A DNA stretch of 64,000 nt from Ramlibacter terrae (GTDB taxonomy: Bacteria > Pseudomonadota > Gammaproteobacteria > Burkholderiales > Burkholderiaceae_C). The DNA is taken from the NCBI GenBank assembly GCA_013127575.1, contig CP053418.1, positions 3,658,001 to 3,722,000 of the forward strand, read 5' to 3'. Of the stretch, positions 54,787 to 64,000 are shown one piece after another (within the stretch, counting starts at the first letter, position 1; each line of letters begins with the position of its first letter). The position numbers were made by a program, and so were the translations under genes. Under the pieces are notes generated by a model. That model saw only the letters and a list, made by a program, of their open reading frames with translations, made no database searches and was not told the origin of the DNA.

Positions 54787-56377
54787 TCAGGGTTTGGTGG
54801 TAGGCGGCAGGGGCACCATCACCGGCGCGCCGGGCGCCGAGCAGCCCATGTCGCAGCACTTGCCGGGCTGCCGGTTCTGCGTGATGGCGCGCGCGGGATC
54901 GTGGGCGACGCCGCGGTCGAGCAGGCGCTCGACCAGTTCCACCTTGGAGCCCACCGGGTAGTGGCGCCAGATCTCCTGCTTCATCGCCGCCGGCGAGCCG
55001 CCGCCGTGCAGGCTGATCAGGCTGTACCAGCCGCCCCGGTAGCCGGCCGTGAGGTCTTCGATGAAGCGCGCCGTCTCGATGCGCTGCGCGTACGGCACGG
55101 CCGGGTTCGCGCGCAGCACGTCGGCCGGCTGGCGCCGGTCTCGGGGTTGTGGTCTTCGTCGGGCCCCGGCAAGGTCACGACCAGCCCGCCGCTCACGTAA
55201 TGCGCGATGCGGTGCATGTCGTAGATCTGCGTGGCCAGCAGCAGCTTGCCGATGTTGGAGAACACCGGGTCGGGCATGAAGGTGTTGCTGTGCGCGTCCG
55301 CCTTGCCGTACACACTGGCGGCGACGCCGCAGGCGAAGAAGCCTTCGGTGATCTTGATCAGGTCCACCATCTGCTCGCGCAGGTGCGTCTCGCGGCCCGG
55401 GTCGAAGCCGTTCGCTTCGCACATCAGCGCGCCGGCGCCGATCAGCAGGTCGCCGAAGCCCGCGCGCGCCCCGATGCAGGTGTGGCGATGGTGCGTGGCA
55501 TAGCTGTACGTGAGGTGGCCGCTGTGCTCCCACTCGCCGGCGTAGAACACGTTCTCCCACGGCACGAACACGCGGTCGAACATGCACACGCCGGTGCTCT
55601 GGCCGTATTTGCGGCTGAAGAGCGCCTCGCCGTGTTCCACCTTCTCGCCGGGGCGGCCGGCCGCGCGCGCGGCGATGGTGAGTCCCGGCGCATCGATGGA
55701 AACGGCGCAGCAGACCGCGAAGTCCGCGTCGGCCTCGCCCATGTTGCGGCAGGGCATGACCAGCAGTTCGTGCATGTAGGGCGCGCCGGTGACGATTGCC
55801 TTGGTGCCCGAGATGACGATGCCCTTCGCGTTGCGCTCGACGATGTGCACGTAGCTGTCGGGATTGGCCTGTTCGTGCGGGCGGCGGCTGCGGTCGCCCT
55901 TGGCATCGGTCATGGCGACGCCGAGCGTCAGGTCCGGTCCTGCACGCGGTGCAGGTAAGCGAGGAAGCGCTCCGTGTTCTCGCGCGTGCCCACGCGTCGT
56001 CGTCGCGCGCGGGCCACGGCCGATCGCGTTGAGCGCGTCGTGCGTGAGGTAACGCTGCGCGCAACCGGTTTCTGGCACACCAGCCGCACCGCCTCCAGCT
56101 TGTTCAGCAGGTCGGCGCTGCTGGTGTCGATGTGCACCAGCCGGTTCACGCGCTTGCCGCTGGTGTGCTGCACCGCCGTCATCAGCGGCGCGTATTCGGG
56201 CTTCAGCGCGTAGTCGTACGTGAGCGCGATCGCGTTGATGCCGGGCTGCATCGACGGATCGTCGGCCACCGATTCGAGCAGGCGGCCATCGACGAACACG
56301 CGCGGCCGCAGGCGGCGCAGCGATTCGCGGTAGTCATCGCCGGACATCAGCGTGGCGTGGGCGGCCGGTGCGTTCAA
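54787..56377 (-). CDS. 4-hydroxyphenylacetate 3-monooxygenase family (HpaB-like) oxygenase, frameshifted in assembly
   Basis: TTG 56377 with AGGAGAGAG is the best start; ATG 56347 is an alternative. N-terminal SGDDYRESLRRLRPRVFVDG and MQPGINAIALTYDYAL are typical of HpaB. The central part has GDRSRRPHEQANPDSYVHIV (FADH2/flavin loop), GIVISGTKAIVTGAP and DRVFVPWENVF. The C-terminal helix bundle follows. Breaks near 56075, 55935 and 55130 restore to CCWGG; another indel pair lies near 56010. About 530 residues. It uses reduced flavin from a separate reductase to hydroxylate a phenol; no reductase gene adjoins. Confidence 0.88.
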
Positions 56378-56439
56378 TGCTCTCTCCTGGTGGAGCGCCC
56401 ATTCTCCGCGCGCGCCGGCGGCCTCGCCAGCCGGGTTTG

Positions 56440-56978
56440 TCAGGAGGCGCGGGCGCCGGCGGGTTGCCGCAGCTCGCGTTCGAGTTCGCCGCGGCCGTCT
56501 TCCAGCAGGTCGTCGGCCTCGCCCGGCAGCGCGCCGCCGGGCGACAGCTGGTCGACCATCTCGGGCATGATTTCGGCGAAGGCCTGCGCCACCTCCTGCT
56601 CGGGCACGCCGAGGCGCTGCGCCATCCGGGCGAGCTCGTCGCGTCCGACCACCTGCTGCACCGCCTGCTCGTCGAGCACCTCGTTGTCGCCGCTGGCGAT
56701 CCACGATTGGGCCGGCGTCCGTACCCGCGCTCCCGGAAGCGCTGGAGCACCGCGCCGATGCCGCCGTTGTTCTGCACCCAGCGCATGGCCAGCGGCAGCA
56801 TCATCAGCAGGATGGCGTTGCGGCCCCCACCGCCGCGGCCCGGGGGCGCACGACGGCCACCGAGCATCCCGCCGAGGACGCTCCCCATCGCGGCGCCGCC
56901 GAGGCCGCCGCCCATTCCACGCCGGCGCATCGCATGTCCGAAGACGCCACCCAGCACCTGTCCCAGCAACGGGTTCAT
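56440..56978 (-). CDS. YidB-like DUF937 protein, frameshifted in assembly
   Basis: ATG 56978 with AGGAGC upstream. Gly/Met/Arg-rich N-terminus (GQVLGGVFGHAMRRRGMGGG) with a short hydrophobic core (NAILLMMLPLAMRWV), then the DUF937/YidB C-terminal domain (IASGDNEVLDEQAVQQVVGR, LARMAQRLGVPEQEVAQAFA, MPEMVDQLSPGGALP). One base is missing near 56714 (CGCCGGCCC for CGCCAGGCCC). About 180 residues. Function unknown. Confidence 0.85.
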
Positions 56979-57078
56979 CGCAAGCTCCTGTTGATCCGCA
57001 TGCTTGCAGCGTCGCGGCCGGGCGGACGCGCGGGTGTAGGCCCGCGGCCTGCCTGCACCGCGGCAACGGCTGGCAGCG

Positions 57079-57747
57079 TCAGCGCGCGAGCACGCGCAGC
57101 AGCCAGTCGTTGAGGTGGTGGATCTCCTCCATGCACACCGAGTGGCCGATCGGGTAGTCGTGCCAATCGACCGCATAGCCCATCGCGCGCAGCGCATCGG
57201 CCGACTGCTGGGCCCGCGCGAGTTCGATCACTTCGTCCTGCCAGCCGTGCGCCGGGAAGACCGGCGTCGCCTGGTTGGCCTCGCTGCGCTCCGCGGCGGT
57301 CTGCTGCGCCAGCGGCAGGTAACCCGAAAGGCCCACGATGCCGGCCAGCGGCTTCGCATGGCGCAGGCCCGTCATCAGCGCCATCGCGCAACCTTGCGAA
57401 AAGCCGGCGAGCACGATGCGGTCCGACGCGATGCCGCGTTCCTCCTCGCGCTGCAACAGCGCCTCCACGACGGCCTGCGAGCGGCGCAGCCCCGCCTCGT
57501 CCTGCACGCCCTGCGACTCGGTACCGAGGATGTCGTACCAGGCCCGCATGCGGTAGCCGTTGTTGATCGTCACCGGCATCACGGGCGCGTGCGGGAAGAT
57601 GAAGCGCTCCGGGCCGACGGACGCCAGGTCGAGCTCCTGCGCGATCGGCACGAAATCGTTTCCGTCGGCGCCGAGCCCGTGGAGGATGATGAGGGTGGCG
57701 ACGGGGTTGGGGCCGGATTCGGCCTCGATGGTTTCGAGCGCGGACAT
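57079..57747 (-). CDS. Carboxylesterase/phospholipase family alpha/beta hydrolase
   Basis: Intact, 222 residues from ATG 57747 with SD GGAGACC. LIILHGLGADGNDFVPIAQE (oxyanion region), LAGFSQGCAMALMTGL (nucleophile Ser in GFSQG), PVFPAHGWQDEVI (catalytic Asp) and DYPIGHSVCMEEI (His). This is the Abhydrolase_2 family, which hydrolyses short-chain esters and acyl-thioesters. Stands alone. Confidence 0.9.
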   Translation of the reverse strand: MSALETIEAESGPNPVATLIILHGLGADGNDFVPIAQELDLASVGPERFIFPHAPVMPVTINNGYRMRAWYDILGTESQGVQDEAGLRRSQAVVEALLQREEERGIASDRIVLAGFSQGCAMALMTGLRHAKPLAGIVGLSGYLPLAQQTAAERSEANQATPVFPAHGWQDEVIELARAQQSADALRAMGYAVDWHDYPIGHSVCMEEIHHLNDWLLRVLAR

Positions 57748-57881
57748 GCAGGGTCTCCTTGCGGCCAAGCATAAACGCGCCCGCGGCGGGCGAGCGGTGT
57801 CCGACACACCATTCGGAGCCGTCCGACTTGGGGCGGCCCGCGCTGCCCGCAGAGTGAAGTCAACGAAGAAAGGAAACCCGC

Positions 57882-58267
57882 ATGAAAGTGCAAGTGAACA
57901 CGAGCAACGACGTCGAGAACAAGGAAGGCCTGGAGCGCTGGGCCAGCGACTACCTCAACGAGCAGCTCGCGCGTTTCGACCAGGACCTCACCAGCATCGA
58001 AGTGCAGTTGACCGACGAGAACCACGCCGCCAAGGGCGGCGGCGCCGACAAGCGCTGCATGCTGGAAGCCCGCATGAACGGCCGCGCCCCGGTGGCCGTT
58101 ACCAACTTCGCCGCCAACCAGGACTGGCCTTCCGCGGCGCGACCGAAAAGCTGGTGCATGCGCTCGACCACCATTTCGGCAAGCTCGACCGCAAGGAGCA
58201 CCGCGTGCGCGACACCATCCGCCGCGATCCGGAAGTGCTCGAGGGCGTGGTCCCGCCGCAGGCCTAG
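57882..58267 (+). CDS. hpf: Ribosome hibernation promoting factor (HPF/RaiA family), frameshifted in assembly
   Basis: ATG 57882 with a GAAAGGAAA site. Short HPF fold: MKVQVNTSNDVENKEGLERW, IEVQLTDENHAAKGGGADKR, CMLEARMNGRAPVAVTNFA and, after one lost base near 58125 (GACTGGCC for GACCTGGCC), a helix (GATEKLVHALDHHFGKLDRK). About 128 residues. It binds the 30S subunit in stationary phase. The C-terminus overlaps the convergent aminotransferase by 4 bases. Confidence 0.88.
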
Positions 58268-59160
58268 TACGCGACTGGCGTGGCGTAGCGCGGATCGCCG
58301 TGCCACGCCCAGTAGGTTTCGGCGAGCCGGCGCGTCAGCGCGCCCGGCTCGCCGTTGCCGATGGCCGCGCCGCCGACGCGCGTCACCGGCAGCACGCCGC
58401 CGCCTGAACTGCTCAGGAAGGCCTCGTCAGCCGTCCGCAGTTCGTGCGCCGGCAGCGCGCGCAGCTCCACCGGGATGCCGAGGGCCTGCGCCATCTCGAT
58501 CACGGTGCGCCGCGTGATGCCCTCCAGCACGCCTTCCTTCGGCGTCACCAGCGTGCCGCCGCGGACGGCGAAGACGTTGAAGCCCGGCCCTTCCACCACG
58601 TTGCCCGGGCATCGGTCAGCAGCACCGTGTCGCCGCCGGCATCGAGCGCACCGAGCAGCCCCATCGTCAGGTCGTTCCAGTGGTAATTCTTGGCCGTGGG
58701 ATCGACGCTCGCGGCGGGGATGCGCTGCACGTCGCTCACGATCACGTTCAGGCCGCGGCGGCGCTGCTCCTCGTTGGCGATCCACACGTACGGCACGGCG
58801 AAGGCGTAGAACTGGTTCGCGGCCTGGCGCGGATCGCGCGAACCCCAGGCCGGCTGGCCGCGGGTGCAGACCATCTCCACGTAGGCGCTGCGCAGCCCGG
58901 CGCGGCGCACGCACCCGGTGAGGATGTCGACGATGCCCTCCGCGTCGCGTCCCGGATCGAGCCGGAAGCGAGCGCAGCTGCGCAGGAAACGCTCGGTGCG
59001 CGTCGAGGCGGAAGAACGAACCGTCCCACACCGTGACGACGTCATAGGTCGCGTCGGACCGCAGGAAGCCCCAGTCGGTCATCGGGATGCTCGCCTGCGC
59101 AATGGGAACGTACGCGCCGCGCTGCCAGGCGGCGCCCCGGGAGAAGTCGGGCTGGTCCAT
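58264..59160 (-). CDS. Class IV PLP aminotransferase (D-amino acid/branched-chain type), frameshifted in assembly
   Basis: ATG 59160. Fold-type IV features: [19 protein letters not shown] and RLDAHLERF (restored). [19 protein letters not shown] carries the K-N-Y motif with the PLP Lys; [20 protein letters not shown] and [20 protein letters not shown] bind the PLP phosphate. Members are branched-chain or D-amino-acid aminotransferases or 4-amino-4-deoxychorismate lyase. Two breaks, near 58988 (two bases) and 58609, restore to CCTGG and CCAGG. About 300 residues. Confidence 0.88.
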   Translation of the reverse strand: MDQPDFSRGAAWQRGAYVPIAQASIPMTDWGFLRSDATYDVVTVWDGSFFRLDAHRAFPAQLRSLPARSGTRRGGHRRHPHRVRAPRRAAQRLRGDGLHPRPAGLGFARSAPGREPVLRLRRAVRVDRQRGAAPPRPERDRERRAAHPRRERRSHGQELPLERPDDGAARCARCRRRHGAADRCPGNVVEGPGFNVFAVRGGTLVTPKEGVLEGITRRTVIEMAQALGIPVELRALPAHELRTADEAFLSSSGGGVLPVTRVGGAAIGNGEPGALTRRLAETYWAWHGDPRYATPVAY

Positions 59161-59227
59161 GCGCGCATTCTGCGGCAGCACGCGCTTCGCTACCATGCGG
59201 GCGAATCAACAGCGCGAGGAGCAGCCC

Positions 59228-60036
59228 ATGGCCATGGACGTGATCGACTACGAGATCCGCGGATCGGAAATGCAGTTCGTCGAGGTGGAGCTCGACCCCG
59301 GCGAGGCGGCGATCGGCGAGGCCGGCAGCATGATGTTCATGGACGCCGGCATCACGATGGACACGGTGTTCGGCGACGGCAGCGCGCAGCAGGGCGGCTT
59401 CTTCGGCAAGCTGCTCGGGGCCGGCAAGCGGCTGGTGACGGGCGAGTCGCTGTTCACCACGGTGTATTCCAACCGGTGCAGGCCAAGCAGCGCGTGGCGT
59501 TCGCCGCGCCCTATCCCGGCAAGATCCTGCCGATGGACCTGCACCAGCTCGGCGGCACGCTGATCTGCCAGAAGGATGCGTTCCTCTGCGCCGCGCGCGG
59601 CGTGTCGCTGGGCATCGCGTTCCAGCAGAAGCTGTCGGTCGGCTTCTTCGGCGGCGAAGGCTTCATCATGCAAAAGCTCGACGGCGAGGGCATGGCTTTC
59701 GTCCACGCGGGCGGCACCTGCATCAAGCGCGAACTCGCCGCCGGCCGGTGCTGATGGTCGACACCGGCTGCGTGGTGGCGCTCACGCCCGGCGTCAACTT
59801 CGAGATCCAGTACGTGGGCAAGGTGAAGACGGCGCTGTTCGGCGGCGAGGGCCTGTTCTTCAGCAAGCTCACCGGGCCCGGAACGGTGTGGCTGCAAAGC
59901 CTGCCGTTCTCGCGGCTGGCTTCGCGGGTGTTCGCGGCGGCGCCGCAACGGGGCGGCTCGCGCGACGAAGGTTCGGTGCTCGGCGGCGGCCGGCGGCGCG
60001 CTGCTCGGCGGCGTGCTCGGCAGCGACGACGACTGA
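59228..60036 (+). CDS. TIGR00266/AIM24 family protein, frameshifted in assembly
   Basis: ATG 59228. AIM24 beta-sandwich: [80 protein letters not shown] and [20 protein letters not shown]. Breaks near 59477 and 59747 (each CCAGG to CCGG) and 59989 (two bases) are repaired to end at TGA 60034-60036 in a Gly-rich tail. About 270 residues. Bacterial members are uncharacterised. Confidence 0.88.
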
Positions 60037-60210
60037 TGTCAAGCGTGACGCGGCATTCGGACGGATGAGGACACGACCAGAAACACTTGTGCCAACGTGT
60101 TTCCCTCGCTGTTGCGGAACTGCCTCTCCTTGCCGCGCTACAGCGTGCGTAAATGGCGCTCCGGTTGCGGCGTTCCGGCCGAACCCGGAAACCCATCAGG
60201 AGACGAAGAA

Positions 60211-60573
60211 ATGAACCTTGCCTTCAAGAGAACGACCTGCCGCGTGCTGGTGGCCTCCCTCCTCACGCTGTCCTTCCACACGGCCCAGGCGGGCCTGATC
60301 GGCGCCGACCGGGCGGCCCCGGCGACATCGCCCGGCAGCGACCGCGCGCTGGTGCTCGGCACGCTGGACCGCGCCGAAGTCGCCGCGCAACTGCAGGCGG
60401 CCGGCGTCGATCCGCGCGCCGCCCGCGAGCGCGTCGCGACCATGACCGACCGGGAAGTGCACGTGCTGGCTCAGGACATCCAGAACGCGCCGGCCGGCGC
60501 CATCTCCGGCTGGGGCTGGGTCGCGGTCATCCTGATCGCCGGCCTGATCTGGTACTACGCCATCCGCAAGTAA
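60211..60573 (+). CDS. PA2779 family protein
   Basis: Intact, 120 residues. Signal peptide (VLVASLLTLSFHTAQA), a helical middle (DRAEVAAQLQAAGVDPRAAR, ERVATMTDREVHVLAQDI) and a C-terminal membrane helix (GWVAVILIAGLIWYYAIRK). It is the usual partner of the PA2778-type peptidase encoded 9 bases downstream. Ribosome site AGGAG lies about 14 bases before the ATG, with a nearer GAAGAA. Function unknown. Confidence 0.88.
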   Translation: MNLAFKRTTCRVLVASLLTLSFHTAQAGLIGADRAAPATSPGSDRALVLGTLDRAEVAAQLQAAGVDPRAARERVATMTDREVHVLAQDIQNAPAGAISGWGWVAVILIAGLIWYYAIRK

Positions 60574-60582
60574 GAAGGAGCG

Positions 60583-61541
60583 ATGCGGACGAACGCAACG
60601 GCTTCGTTCCGGACACGGCTGCTCGCCCGGGCGGCCGTGTTCCTCCTGCTGTCCGGCTGCGCATCGCTGGTGCCGCAGACGATGAACCTGCGCACCGACT
60701 GGCCCGAGGGCGTCCCGCGGCAGGTCGACCCGCCCAGTGCCGTTCTTTCCCCAGAAGGACTACCAGTGCGGGCCCGCCGCGATCGGCATGGCACTCGCGT
60801 ACAGCGGCGTGCCGGTGCAGCCGGACGCCCCGGTCGACGAGGTCTGGCTGCCGTCGCGCAAGGGCAGCCTGCAGGTGGAGATGCTCGCCACGCCGCGCCG
60901 CCATGGCCGCGTGAGCTACCGGCTGGCGCCGCGCTACGGCGACCTGCTGCGCGAAGTGGCCGCCGGCAATCCGGTGGTGGTGCTGCAGGACGTCGGCTTC
61001 ATCGGCGCCACGGCACTACGCGGTGGTCAACGGCTACGACTACGCCACCGGCACGATCACGCTGCGCTCGGGGCTGCAGCTGCAGCAGCGCATGTCGTTC
61101 ACCGCGTTCGAACGCACCTGGCTGCAGGGCGGCTACTGGGGCATGGTGGTGCTGCCGCCGGGCCGCATCGCAGCCACGGCGACGGAAGAAAAGTGGCTGG
61201 AGGCGCTGCTGGGGCTCGCACGCGGCGGCGACGCCGAAGCCACGGTGCAAGCGTACGCAGCGGCGCTGCAACGGTGGCCCGACAGCCTGCCCGCGGCCAT
61301 CGGCCTCGCCAACCACCTGCACGCGCGCGGCGCGCTCGGCGAAGCGGCCGGCGTGTTGCGCACCGCGATGCAGAAGCACCCGCAATCGGTGATCGTGCTG
61401 AACAACCTGGCGCAGACGCTGTCCGACCTCGGGCGGCATGCGGAGGCGCTGGCGCTGCTCGATCGCGCCGCCGAGGCGCAGAGCCCGTTCGCCTCCGAAG
61501 TGCGCGCGACGCGCCAGCTCGTCGAATCGCGGATGCGCTAG
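60583..61541 (+). CDS. PA2778 family cysteine peptidase with TPR tail, lipoprotein, frameshifted in assembly
   Basis: Lipobox in LLLSGCASLVP. C39-like papain fold: VPFFPQKDYQCGPAAIGMAL (catalytic Cys), GRVSYRLAPRYGDLLREVAA, and the catalytic His in HYAVVNGYDYATGTI. After about 140 residues come TPR helices (WPDSLPAAIGLANHLHARGA, VIVLNNLAQTLSDLGRHAEA). Breaks near 60735 (two bases) and 61008 (two bases, GCCACGGCAC for GCCACCTGGCAC) restore to CCWGG. About 320 residues. Probably a periplasmic peptidase acting with the PA2779 protein. Confidence 0.88.
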
Positions 61542-62594
61542 GCGGCCGGGGCCTTCGCGACGCGCGTCACGAACCCGGGCGCGTGCGCGCCGTCGATCCA
61601 GCGCACCACCACCACGGCCTCGCTGGCCGGATCGATCCACGTGTAGTGGCCGCCCGCTCCGACGGGGAACCAGCTTTCGCGCGAGGCATCCGCGAACATG
61701 CGGCCATCGCGGTTCAGCCAGGTGAGCCAGCCGTAGAACGGCGCCACGGCCGAGGGCTGCTGCATCCGACGCACCCAGTCCGCCGGGACGAGCTGCCGGC
61801 CCGCATGCGCCCCGTTATCCAGCAGCATCTGCCCGATGCGCGCCTGGTCGCGCGCCCCGATGGAGACGCCGCCGCCCCAGTGCGTGCCGCCGGGCACCGA
61901 CTGCATCCGCCGGCCGTCGATCTCCACCCACGCGTCGTCGTAGCCCACCCACTGCCACCCGGCCGCGGGCCCGCCCAGCGGGCGCAGGATGGCCTCTTCG
62001 AACACCTCCGGCAGCGGACGCCGGAACAGGTGCAGCAGCGCCAGCGCGAACTGGTTGATGCGCACGTCGTTGTATTCCCAGTAGCTGCCCGGCGGCTGCA
62101 GCGTCCGCGCTTCGCCCTTCGCGCCCTGCGGCGGCTTGGGGTCGTGCGCGACGCGCCGGTTGTGCTCCACCGGTCGGGCATGCCGAAGCAGGTGCCGCCC
62201 CATTCGCTGGTCTGCTCCAGCAGGTGGGCCCAGTCACGGCGGCATTGTGCGGATCGTCGAAGCCGATGCCGGGCAGCCGTTCGCCCACGCGCTGCCGCGC
62301 ATCCGGCAGCAGGCCGCGCGCATGCGCCACGCCGGCCAGCAACGCGAGGTAGGTCTTGGCGACGCTGTACGTGAGGTCGGCGCGGTCGGGTTCGCCCCAG
62401 CTCGCCACCTCCTCGCCGCGCACGCGGATGACGCCCGACACGCCGCCGCGCGGATGCACCGGCCCGCGCAGCCGGTTGAACGGCGGCGGATCCGCATGGT
62501 GGACGCCCCAATGCGCCGGGTCGGCGGCGGGGTCGCGCGGCCAGCTCACCTCGTGCGCCTGCGCGTAGGCGACTGCTTCGCTGAAATCGTGCAT
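61538..62594 (-). CDS. Serine hydrolase, beta-lactamase class C family, frameshifted in assembly
   Basis: ATG 62594. SxxK in LTYSVAKTYLALLAG (nucleophile Ser and Lys), the Tyr motif in YWEYNDVRINQFALAL (Y-x-N), and HxG-like FPVGAGGHYTWIDP near the C-terminus. No signal peptide is evident. Breaks near 62175 and 62233 (CCTGG to CCGG and CTGG) split the chain. About 352 residues. Such proteins are esterases, D-aminopeptidases or penicillin-binding relatives. Divergent from the NUDIX gene with 24 bases between. Confidence 0.85.
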
Positions 62595-62618
62595 GGGGCG
62601 CAGGATAAGCTAGCTGCC

Positions 62619-63492
62619 ATGGAACTGCTGCCAGGCTTTCGCAACGAAGCGACACCTCTTCCCTCCGCCACGGTGGTGCTGCTGCGCGACGGGCACGAGG
62701 GCCTCGAGGTGTTCCTGCTGCAGCGCCACGCGCAGTCCGACGTGCTGGGCGGCGCCTATGTCTTTCCCGGCGGCAAGGTCGATGCCGGCGACGCCGACTG
62801 GCTGGACCGGCTCGACCTGCCGCCGGCCGAACTGCAGGCGCGCGCCGGGCGAACCCGACACGGACGCCGCGCAGGCGGCCACGCTGTTCGTTTCCGCGGT
62901 GCGCGAACTGTTCGAGGAAACGGGGCTGCTGCTGGCGGACGTGGCGCCCGAACAGGCGCGGCAGTCGTGGCAGGCCTTGCGCAGCGGCGCCGGCTTCACC
63001 GAGCTGCTCGCGCCGCTGAACCCGAGGCTGGCGGCCAGCGGGCTGCAACCCCTGGTCGCGCTGGGTGACGCCGGTGGTCAGCAGCGTGGCGCGCAAGCGC
63101 TTCGACACGCGCTTCTTCGTGGCCGCAGTGCCGCCGGGCCAGCAGCCCGCGCACGACGACCACGAGGCGACGGCCAGCCTGTGGCTGTCGCCCGAGGCGG
63201 CCTTGCGCCAGTACTGGGACGGCCACATCGAGCTGGCGCCGCCGCAGATCATGAGCCTGGCGCACTGGCGCGCCACGCCACGCTGGCCGGCGTGCTCGCC
63301 GCGGCCCGCGCCCGCACGCCGCCCTGCATCCGCCCGGAGCCTTTCGACGTGGATGGCGAACGGGTGCTGTGCTATCCCGGCGACGCTGCGCATTCGGTGC
63401 GCGAGCAGTACCTGCCGGGGCCGACGCGCCTGCGCTGGCGCAACAAGCGCTTCGAGCCCGACGGCGGGCTCGCCATGCTGCTCGGCGATTGA
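62619..63492 (+). CDS. NUDIX hydrolase, frameshifted in assembly
   Basis: ATG 62619. N-terminal beta-strands (ATVVLLRDGHEGLEVFLLQR, GGAYVFPGGKVD) start the Nudix box. An insertion follows, then the RELFEETGLLLA half of the box (G-x5-E ... REUxEE). The C-terminal part (VARKRFDTRFFVAAVPPGQQ, EATASLWLSPEAALRQYWDG) matches the NUDT19/CoA-pyrophosphatase-like group. Breaks near 62851, 63064 and 63274 are needed; the first and third fit CCTGG. About 292 residues. Likely hydrolyses CoA esters or nucleotide diphosphate conjugates. Confidence 0.85.
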
Positions 63493-63569
63493 GCATCGCG
63501 CCCCGCCCTGCTCCCATCGCCTCCCACACGCCGCGCACCGCCGCGCCTACAGGCGATGACGCTGCCGGC

Positions 63570-63591
63570 CTGCGCCACGGCCGTGGCGCAG
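63570..63591. repeat. 22-bp perfect palindrome
   Basis: CTGCGCCACGG is directly followed by its reverse complement. It lies in the 251-bp gap after the NUDIX gene and could form a strong hairpin (a terminator without a T-run) or a protein-binding site. The rest of the gap (63493-63743) shows no gene. Confidence 0.6.
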
Positions 63592-63743
63592 GGCCCCTAA
63601 TGACACAAAGCCAGCCGGCTTCCGCGCTACAACGACAGGTATCGGACTTTTCCGCCTCCGCGGGCGATCAGCGAGAACATTGTCCAGTGGGCCGGCAGGC
63701 TTTCCCCGCGGACGCGTCCGTCCCGATCCCAGCGCCCGCCCTC

Positions 63744-64000
63744 ATGAACGATCTTTCGCACGCACCCGCCGAAGCCCCGTCCCGACTGCGCAGCCCCGCC
63801 ACCGCCTGGTCGCTGCTGTTCGCGGCGATCCTGCTGGGCGGCATCCTGTCCGTCGATGCGCCCCGGGCGCGCCCCGATCCCGCCGGCGTGCGCGAGGTGG
63901 TGCAGCAGCAATTGCAGGCACTGGCCGCCGAAGACGCCGGCACCGCCTTCGCCCTCGCGGACCCGGGCCTGCGCACCCGCTTCGGCAATGCCGACGAATT
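63744..64000 (+). CDS. DUF4864 domain protein (partial, runs off window)
   Basis: ATG 63744; 85 codons are visible. An N-terminal membrane helix (AWSLLFAAILLGGILSV) is followed by the DUF4864 start (GVREVVQQQLQALAAEDAGT, AFALADPGLRTRFGNADEF). Such proteins are small exported or membrane-anchored proteins with an NTF2-like fold. No good ribosome site is seen. The end lies beyond the window. Confidence 0.75.
   Translation, partial: MNDLSHAPAEAPSRLRSPATAWSLLFAAILLGGILSVDAPRARPDPAGVREVVQQQLQALAAEDAGTAFALADPGLRTRFGNADE

Overview
The window is about 68-70% G+C. Its gene content is that of a beta-proteobacterium of the order Burkholderiales, most likely family Comamonadaceae (Ramlibacter/Variovorax-like). 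The markers for this are DUF4148 and RcnB-like periplasmic proteins, a tripartite tricarboxylate transporter, the PA2778/PA2779 pair, the TIGR02587/TIGR02588 pair and an E. coli-type GshA. No rRNA, tRNA, CRISPR array, transposase or integrase was recognised. Genus is inference.

The sequence contains dozens of one- and two-base deletions that break genes which are otherwise conserved end to end. When reading frames are restored by hand, about ninety breaks fall on a place where a CCWGG (CCAGG or CCTGG) has lost bases (seen as CCGG, CTGG, CCAG or CCG); about ten others are mostly homopolymer or GC-repeat slips. I therefore treat the broken genes as single functional CDSs with assembly errors, and give one span for each. 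The pattern suggests that the source DNA carried methylation at CCWGG and was read by a long-read method sensitive to it.

Layout. 1-2.5 kb: an accessory-looking edge with a lower-GC coiled-coil membrane protein (cut by the window), an Mrr-type endonuclease with a zinc ribbon, and an orphan MNT nucleotidyltransferase. 2.6-3.4 kb: SGNH hydrolase lipoprotein. 3.4-14.2 kb: a catabolic locus controlled by an XRE-cupin regulator with two matching palindromic operators. It holds a FAD amino-acid oxidase, an M81/MlrC peptidase, a five-gene peptide ABC importer, an N-acyl-D-amino-acid deacylase and a RidA imine deaminase, which reads as uptake and deamination of (N-acyl) D-amino acids or peptides. 14.2-24 kb: alpha/beta hydrolase, a chemoreceptor with a C-terminal Cache domain, class V aminotransferase, TIGR02587/8, AraC and B3/B4 proteins, an MHS-family transporter. 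23.8-26.6 kb: a PTS IIA-Ntr-like protein divergent from a KdpD/KdpE-like two-component pair. 26.6-33.2 kb: ABC-2 exporter, ABC exporter, multi-PAS histidine kinase. 33.3-40 kb: small proteins, methyltransferase, DMT transporter, a LigD lacking its phosphoesterase domain, DbpA helicase. 40-45 kb: LysR, DUF4148, then a radical-SAM/UdgX DNA-repair cassette behind a LexA-like box, and RcnB. 45-50 kb: SDR, a large hybrid kinase, infA. 50-54.7 kb: MarR with twin operators facing tctBA, then gshA. 54.8-64 kb: HpaB-type monooxygenase, YidB, esterase, HPF, aminotransferase, AIM24, PA2779/PA2778, serine hydrolase, NUDIX hydrolase and the start of a DUF4864 protein.
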